10,165 nucleotides of DNA. It comes from Phocaeicola_A sp963624095 (GTDB lineage: Bacteria > Bacteroidota > Bacteroidia > Bacteroidales > Bacteroidaceae). The stretch spans positions 1 to 10,165 of the forward strand of contig CAVFNZ010000091.1 of assembly GCA_963624095.1 (NCBI GenBank). Reading direction: 5' to 3'. Positions 6,406 to 10,165 of this stretch are shown piece by piece. The notes beneath the pieces were generated by a model. That model saw nothing but the letters and a program-made list of their open reading frames with translations. It did no database searches and was not told the origin of the DNA. Each line of letters opens with the position of its first letter. Within the stretch, counting starts at the first letter, position 1. Made by a program: the position numbers and the translations under genes.

Positions 6406-7578
6406 TTAGGGTAGGTATTTATAATGGAGGAAAGCCGTCCGCAGCCGTCGCAGCACCAACAAGGGGAGTAGGGCGAACAGCAGCAGGGCCAGGTAGGATT
6501 GCCATACGTAGCTCATCGCGTAACCGTTGAGCGCCTCGTTGACGTAAATAAGGTAATAGTGGCGCAAGGGGAAGAGCGCGCTCAGTGCCTGCAAGGCCGT
6601 CGGCATACCCATTACCGGGAACGAGAATCCCGAGATGGAGAACGAGACGACTCCCCAGAGCGAAGCGGTGCTCAAGGCCAGACGCAGCGAAGGCAGGAGG
6701 CCGAACAGAAAGACGGCGAACCCTTGCGACGCCACCACGGTGAGCAACGAGGTGAACAGCATGATGCCAATCCCGCAGTGGCAAGGGAATTGCAGGAAGC
6801 GGAACATGTAGACATCGTAGAAGGCGAACAGCACGAAAAAGAGTATCGTCTGCGGCAAGAGTTTCCCCATAAGCGCCAGCCACACGCGGTTGTCCGCCAT
6901 GCGCATCCATCGCCGGGCGGTATTGTTCTTTAGTTCCGTACCGATGGAGAAGATGGTAGTCAGAAAGATGAATATCATGAATATTCCCGGCAGGATGGTG
7001 TTGCAGAGATAGACCGAGTAGTTGAGCCACGGGTTGTTGATGGGATGCGTCTCGATGACGATAGGCTGCAGGAAGCCCATGGCCTGACTGGCCGTGGCTC
7101 CTTTGGCATAGAGCGTGGAGCGTCCCACCGCACCGTTGGCCAGCTCGGACATCGTACGCAAGTCCTTGTAGAGCAACGAACCCGCTATCAGGTAGGCGTT
7201 GTTGGTGTAGAACGAAACGGTAGGCTGTCGTCCCGCCACCGCCTCTTGGGTAGTTCCCTTGGGGATGTAATAAAACGCGTAGAGCTTGCCGCGTTGCATG
7301 GCGTCGCGCGCCTCCGCCACCGAGCCATAGTGCGCCACAACCTTTGTGTACTGGAACGCGTCCATCGTACGGACGATGTTGCGCGACGTGGCGGTGTTGT
7401 CCTCGTCCACAATCCCTACGGGCATGTCCGTCGGCAATCCTTCGCCCATGAGGGAGGTGAAGAAAAGGACGCACAGTAGCGGCGCGGCGAAGATGCTGAA
7501 CAGGTAGAGCGGGCGTGAGCCCATCTGTTTCAGTTCGTTGCGTATGAGCCGGTAGAGACGGAACGGGAACTTTCTCAT
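6406..7578 (-). CDS. ABC-2-type membrane permease (first of a pair)
   Basis: Inner-membrane protein of 390 residues with the same plan as the next gene: one transmembrane segment (about 23-44), a periplasmic domain (about 45-185), then hydrophobic segments near 190-212, 235-258, 270-293, 303-326 and 360-377. SGFSFPVMGMPTALQALSALFP (316-337) lines up with the equivalent stretch of the second permease, pointing to an old duplication and a likely heterodimer. It follows the HlyD-type adaptor gene by 10 nt, so translation of the operon is tight. The N-terminus is rich in Arg and Lys, as expected for a cytoplasmic end. No Walker or ABC signature motif is present. The family placement is firm, the transported molecule unknown. 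Confidence 0.88.
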   Translation of the reverse strand: MRKFPFRLYRLIRNELKQMGSRPLYLFSIFAAPLLCVLFFTSLMGEGLPTDMPVGIVDEDNTATSRNIVRTMDAFQYTKVVAHYGSVAEARDAMQRGKLYAFYYIPKGTTQEAVAGRQPTVSFYTNNAYLIAGSLLYKDLRTMSELANGAVGRSTLYAKGATASQAMGFLQPIVIETHPINNPWLNYSVYLCNTILPGIFMIFIFLTTIFSIGTELKNNTARRWMRMADNRVWLALMGKLLPQTILFFVLFAFYDVYMFRFLQFPCHCGIGIMLFTSLLTVVASQGFAVFLFGLLPSLRLALSTASLWGVVSFSISGFSFPVMGMPTALQALSALFPLRHYYLIYVNEALNGYAMSYVWQSYLALLLFALLPLLVLRRLRTAFLHYKYLP

Positions 7579-7588
7579 GATTGTTCTG

Positions 7589-8575
7589 TTATTTCTTCAG
7601 GATGACGCTCATGCCCGGACGAAGTCCTTCGATGGGCTGCACGGGCTTGGCGCGCACTTCAAACGTCTTCAGGTCAAACTGTCCTGTGGCCTTGGTGGCT
7701 TTCCATGCGGCGTAGCTGCCAAGGTCTTTCAGGTAGTAAACCTTGAAGGTCGCCTCTTTGTCCAACGCCGGCATGTAAGCGGTAAACTCCGTTCCGACGG
7801 TGAGCCCTTTGAGCAAATCCTCGCGCACGTTGAACGTGGCCCACACGTTGTCCATCAGCGCGATGTTCATGATGGGTGCTCCCGTGCCTACCAGTTCGCT
7901 GATCTTCGGGAAAATGTCCGTCACCTCACCGGCTTGCGAAGCGATGAGGATGGTCTCCTTGACGTACGAGTTTACCTCGTCCACAGCTCCTTTAGCCTGC
8001 TCGGCCTTGGCGGATGCCATGCGTTTGTCCTCCTCCTGGGCGCCGTTGCGCGCCATTTCGTATTGCGACTTGGCGGCTTTTTCGGTGGCCTCCATCGCCT
8101 GATAGTTCGCCAGCACTTCGTCACGCTTCTGGGCGGATACTACGCCCTCCTCAAAAAGGCGGTTGACGCGTTGGTACGACTTCTCGGCAATGGTGCGTCC
8201 GGCTATGGCCTTTTGCCACATCTCATACGCCATCTGCAACTGCTCTTGTCGGGTGCCCCGCCGCGCTTTCTCATCGAAGGCTTCGGCTGCCGATTCCACG
8301 GCCTTGGCCTGTGTGTGCTTGGCCATCACGTCGGGTGCCTCAAGCAGCGCCAATGTGTCGCCGGCCTGCACTTTCTGTCCCTCCTTCACTCTGAACTCCA
8401 GGATGCGGCCCGGTACCTTGCTCGATACTCTGTACTCGTCCACCTCCGCTTGTCCCTGTATGATTTCGGGACCTTTTCGCAAGGCGAAGAATCCGATGAC
8501 GGCTACCAGCACTATCACTCCGGTAAGGGTAATCAGAGCCAACAGGATGTTACTGTTTTGCGATCTTTCTGACAT
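7589..8575 (-). CDS. HlyD-family periplasmic adaptor (membrane fusion protein)
   Basis: Periplasmic adaptor expected to link the inner-membrane permeases to the TolC-like channel. The 328-residue protein has an uncleaved N-terminal membrane anchor (about 11-32). A half lipoyl domain follows (VSSKVPGRILEFRVKEGQKVQAGD region, about 50-80), then a long charged alpha-helical hairpin (about 83-200, rich in Ala, Glu, Lys and Gln). The second lipoyl half is ILIASQAGEVTDIFPKISE (209-227 region). The beta-barrel section (about 240-310) ends in GLRPGMSVILKK, a common adaptor ending. It lies 37 nt after the tolC-like gene and 10 nt before the first permease. EmrA, YbhG and YhiI are the nearest named types I can suggest; a specific name is not justified. 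Confidence 0.92.
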   Translation of the reverse strand: MSERSQNSNILLALITLTGVIVLVAVIGFFALRKGPEIIQGQAEVDEYRVSSKVPGRILEFRVKEGQKVQAGDTLALLEAPDVMAKHTQAKAVESAAEAFDEKARRGTRQEQLQMAYEMWQKAIAGRTIAEKSYQRVNRLFEEGVVSAQKRDEVLANYQAMEATEKAAKSQYEMARNGAQEEDKRMASAKAEQAKGAVDEVNSYVKETILIASQAGEVTDIFPKISELVGTGAPIMNIALMDNVWATFNVREDLLKGLTVGTEFTAYMPALDKEATFKVYYLKDLGSYAAWKATKATGQFDLKTFEVRAKPVQPIEGLRPGMSVILKK

Positions 8576-8612
8576 AATCGTAGAATGCTTTATGTTTTCG
8601 TTTTGTTATAGA

Positions 8613-10070
8613 CTATTTAAGTAGACCCATCGACTTCCTCAGATAGACATCGGACAGCTTCACGTCAATCTGCGCGTCTATCTTCTCCGACCGGGCGGAG
8701 AGCCATGCCGTCTGAGCCTCCAGCACGTTGCTGGTCTGCATCACTCCCTCGCGGAATCCCAGGTTGGCGGAGCGCAGGTTCTCGTCCGCCTTCTCCAGGT
8801 TCTTCTCCGCCATGGCCAACTTCTTGGATGCCTCCCGCACCTTGAAGTTGCATTGGTTCACTTGCAGTTCGATTTTCTCTTTCGCCTCGTCCAGCTGCAG
8901 CGTGGCGGCCAAGGCACTGGCACGCGCGGCTTTCACCTTATAAGCTCCTTCGCCCCAATGGAAGACGGGTATGCTCACCATCACGCCTACGTTCCACGAG
9001 CCTCTGAACTTCCGTTCGAATCCGTTCCACAGGGCAGGGTTCGTGACCATGTAATTGCCTGTCAAGGCCACGGTGGGGAGAAACTCGGCGCGTGTGATGT
9101 TTATTTTCTGTTTGTAGATGTCCGTAGCCAACCGCAGACTCTGAATCTCCGGCCGATTGTCGAAGGCAGTTTCTACGCTGTGCTTCGTCCCGGTCTGTAG
9201 GATGGGGAGGCTGTCGGTCTCTTCGTCGGCCAACTGAATCTCGGTGTCCAAGGGGATGCCGCAGAGCTGACATAGCACCATTTTGCAGAGTGTCAGTCCG
9301 TTGTCCACCTTCGTCAGTGTCATCTCCGCCTCGTTTACCTTTACCTTCACCGACAGTCCGTCGGCTTTCGTCACCACACCTTCCGCTATCATCTTCTCCA
9401 CGTCCGCATCCAGCTTCCGTACCAACTCCACGAAACTCTCCGCCAGACGTTTCTTGTGCGCCAGCGACACTACCTGCCAATAGGCTTCATCGGTGCTGAG
9501 AATCACCTCTTGCACTTGGGTCTGGTATTGGCTCTCCGCCAACTGCTCGGCAAAGTGGGTCAGTTTGTTGTAGGCGCGAATCTTTCCGCCCATGAAGAGG
9601 GGTTGCGTCAGCGTGACCACTCCCGCATAGATGTTGCGGGTGTCCGTGCGCAGGGCGTCGATGATGGAACTGCCGGCCTCGTTGAGAGGGGTGGCCAGGT
9701 CGAGAGACATCAGCGGTGACAGTAGGTTCTGATACTCCGGGTGAGCCGTCAGTATCTGTTGCAGCGTTCCCTGTATCGGTTGCGTAACCGAAGTCCCGAG
9801 GGACGACAAGGCCGTCTTTTGCTCATCACTGAGCAGCGAAGTCTCTCGTTGGTTGCGTATGTAGGCACCCGTGGCGTTTATCTTCGGGAGGAAATTTGTC
9901 GTTGCCGCCTTATGCTCATAGTGCGCCTCCACCTTCTTCTGTTGTGCGACGCGCAACTCCTTGTTGTTTCTCAGCGCCAACGCTCTGCAACTGTCGAGGT
10001 TCAGCACAACCTGTGCCGGGGCTTGCGTCAGCCATCCGCACATCAGTACCAACCAAATGCCTTTATTCAT
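8613..10070 (-). CDS. TolC-family outer-membrane efflux protein
   Basis: Outer-membrane channel with a periplasmic alpha-helical tunnel. The 485-residue protein starts with a signal peptide (about 1-20, likely cut near APA-QVV). It then shows the two-repeat structure of the family. FLPKINATGAY (60-70) with VVTLTQPLFMGGKI (151-164) matches FLPTVALTGNY (330-340) with VGVMVSIPVFHWGEG (361-375). The helical arms EGVVTKADGL (230-239) and EGVMQTSNVL (441-450) also correspond. A segment of about 70 residues (78-148) in the first repeat has no equal in the second. It is the first gene of the export operon. The AT-rich gap upstream (10071-10112) should hold its promoter, but I see no clear TAnnTTTG box there. 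Confidence 0.93.
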   Translation of the reverse strand: MNKGIWLVLMCGWLTQAPAQVVLNLDSCRALALRNNKELRVAQQKKVEAHYEHKAATTNFLPKINATGAYIRNQRETSLLSDEQKTALSSLGTSVTQPIQGTLQQILTAHPEYQNLLSPLMSLDLATPLNEAGSSIIDALRTDTRNIYAGVVTLTQPLFMGGKIRAYNKLTHFAEQLAESQYQTQVQEVILSTDEAYWQVVSLAHKKRLAESFVELVRKLDADVEKMIAEGVVTKADGLSVKVKVNEAEMTLTKVDNGLTLCKMVLCQLCGIPLDTEIQLADEETDSLPILQTGTKHSVETAFDNRPEIQSLRLATDIYKQKINITRAEFLPTVALTGNYMVTNPALWNGFERKFRGSWNVGVMVSIPVFHWGEGAYKVKAARASALAATLQLDEAKEKIELQVNQCNFKVREASKKLAMAEKNLEKADENLRSANLGFREGVMQTSNVLEAQTAWLSARSEKIDAQIDVKLSDVYLRKSMGLLK

Positions 10071-10112
10071 GATGCTATACCTATATATATTATATACACA
10101 TTCTGTGAAACG

Positions 10113-10163
10113 TTATTTCGTCTCCATCGGGAGCAGTACAATACGACCACGGGACAGTGTTGT
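10113..10163 (-). CDS. Possible C-terminal end of an upstream gene, cut by window edge
   Basis: One minus-strand frame entering from the right edge is open for 16 codons and ends at TAA (10115-10113), giving TTLSRGRIVLLPMETK. The composition is protein-like, and an AT-rich, intergenic-looking stretch starts right after the stop. The other two frames are also open over this short distance, so this is suggestive only. I do not recognise the family. If real, the gene lies about 42 nt before the tolC-like start and could belong to the same operon or encode its regulator. Confidence 0.3.
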   Translation of the reverse strand, partial: TTLSRGRIVLLPMETK

Positions 10164-10165
10164 AC

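Noticed and set aside
7577..8572. 331-codon plus-strand open frame covering the whole adaptor gene
   Set aside because: It is exactly antisense to a clear HlyD-family gene, has low-complexity His/Leu/Arg-rich content with no recognisable domain, and such open antisense frames are common in GC-rich coding DNA.
10038..10070. Lipoprotein signal in the TolC-like N-terminus (Cys11)
   Set aside because: The residues before Cys are VLM rather than a lipobox with Ala, Gly or Ser at -1, and the hydrophobic stretch is too short; an ordinary signal peptide cleaved near APA fits better.
1..10165. Mobile element, CRISPR or defence system
   Set aside because: I looked for transposase or integrase motifs, terminal inverted repeats flanking genes, and regularly spaced repeats; none is visible, and all genes are core or common efflux functions.

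Overview
The window looks like chromosomal DNA of a Bacteroidales bacterium, most likely Bacteroidaceae. The evidence is the gene order sppA-lpxK-punA-thiL, protein signatures typical of that order, the absence of clear Shine-Dalgarno sequences before most starts, and two copies of the Bacteroides-type -7 box TAnnTTTG upstream of transcription units. The coding DNA is fairly GC-rich for this group by eye, so a genus or species name is not justified. Every gene I can support lies on the minus strand, so transcription runs from high to low coordinates. I see no transposase, integrase, CRISPR array, rRNA or frameshifted gene.

From right to left in transcription order, the window opens (10113-10163) with what may be the last 16 codons of an upstream gene, followed by an AT-rich gap. 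Next comes a four-gene export operon (10070 to 5152). It encodes a TolC-type outer-membrane channel, an HlyD-type periplasmic adaptor and two related ABC-2-type membrane permeases. Together these could form a conduit from inner membrane to outside, like the YbhGFSR type, but no ATPase gene is present in the visible cluster.

An AT-rich gap of about 100 bp (5049-5151) holds a hairpin and a good Bacteroides promoter. It drives a second, tightly packed operon (5048 to 354) made of sppA (membrane signal-peptide peptidase), lpxK (lipid A 4'-kinase), punA (purine nucleoside phosphorylase) and thiL (thiamine-phosphate kinase). lpxK and punA overlap out of frame by up to 68 nt, and punA and thiL are 3 nt apart. 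The genes serve different pathways, so the operon is a housekeeping mixture rather than one pathway.

The roughly 300-bp non-coding stretch 59-353 contains two hairpins after thiL, one of which includes the thiL stop codon, and then a promoter for a tRNA-Phe(GAA) gene that is cut by the left edge.

Most of the window is ordinary core genome. The points most worth checking are the ATPase-less two-permease export operon, the long lpxK/punA overlap, an Asn-to-Asp change in the purine pocket of PunA, and the long imperfect inverted repeat at 171-225.
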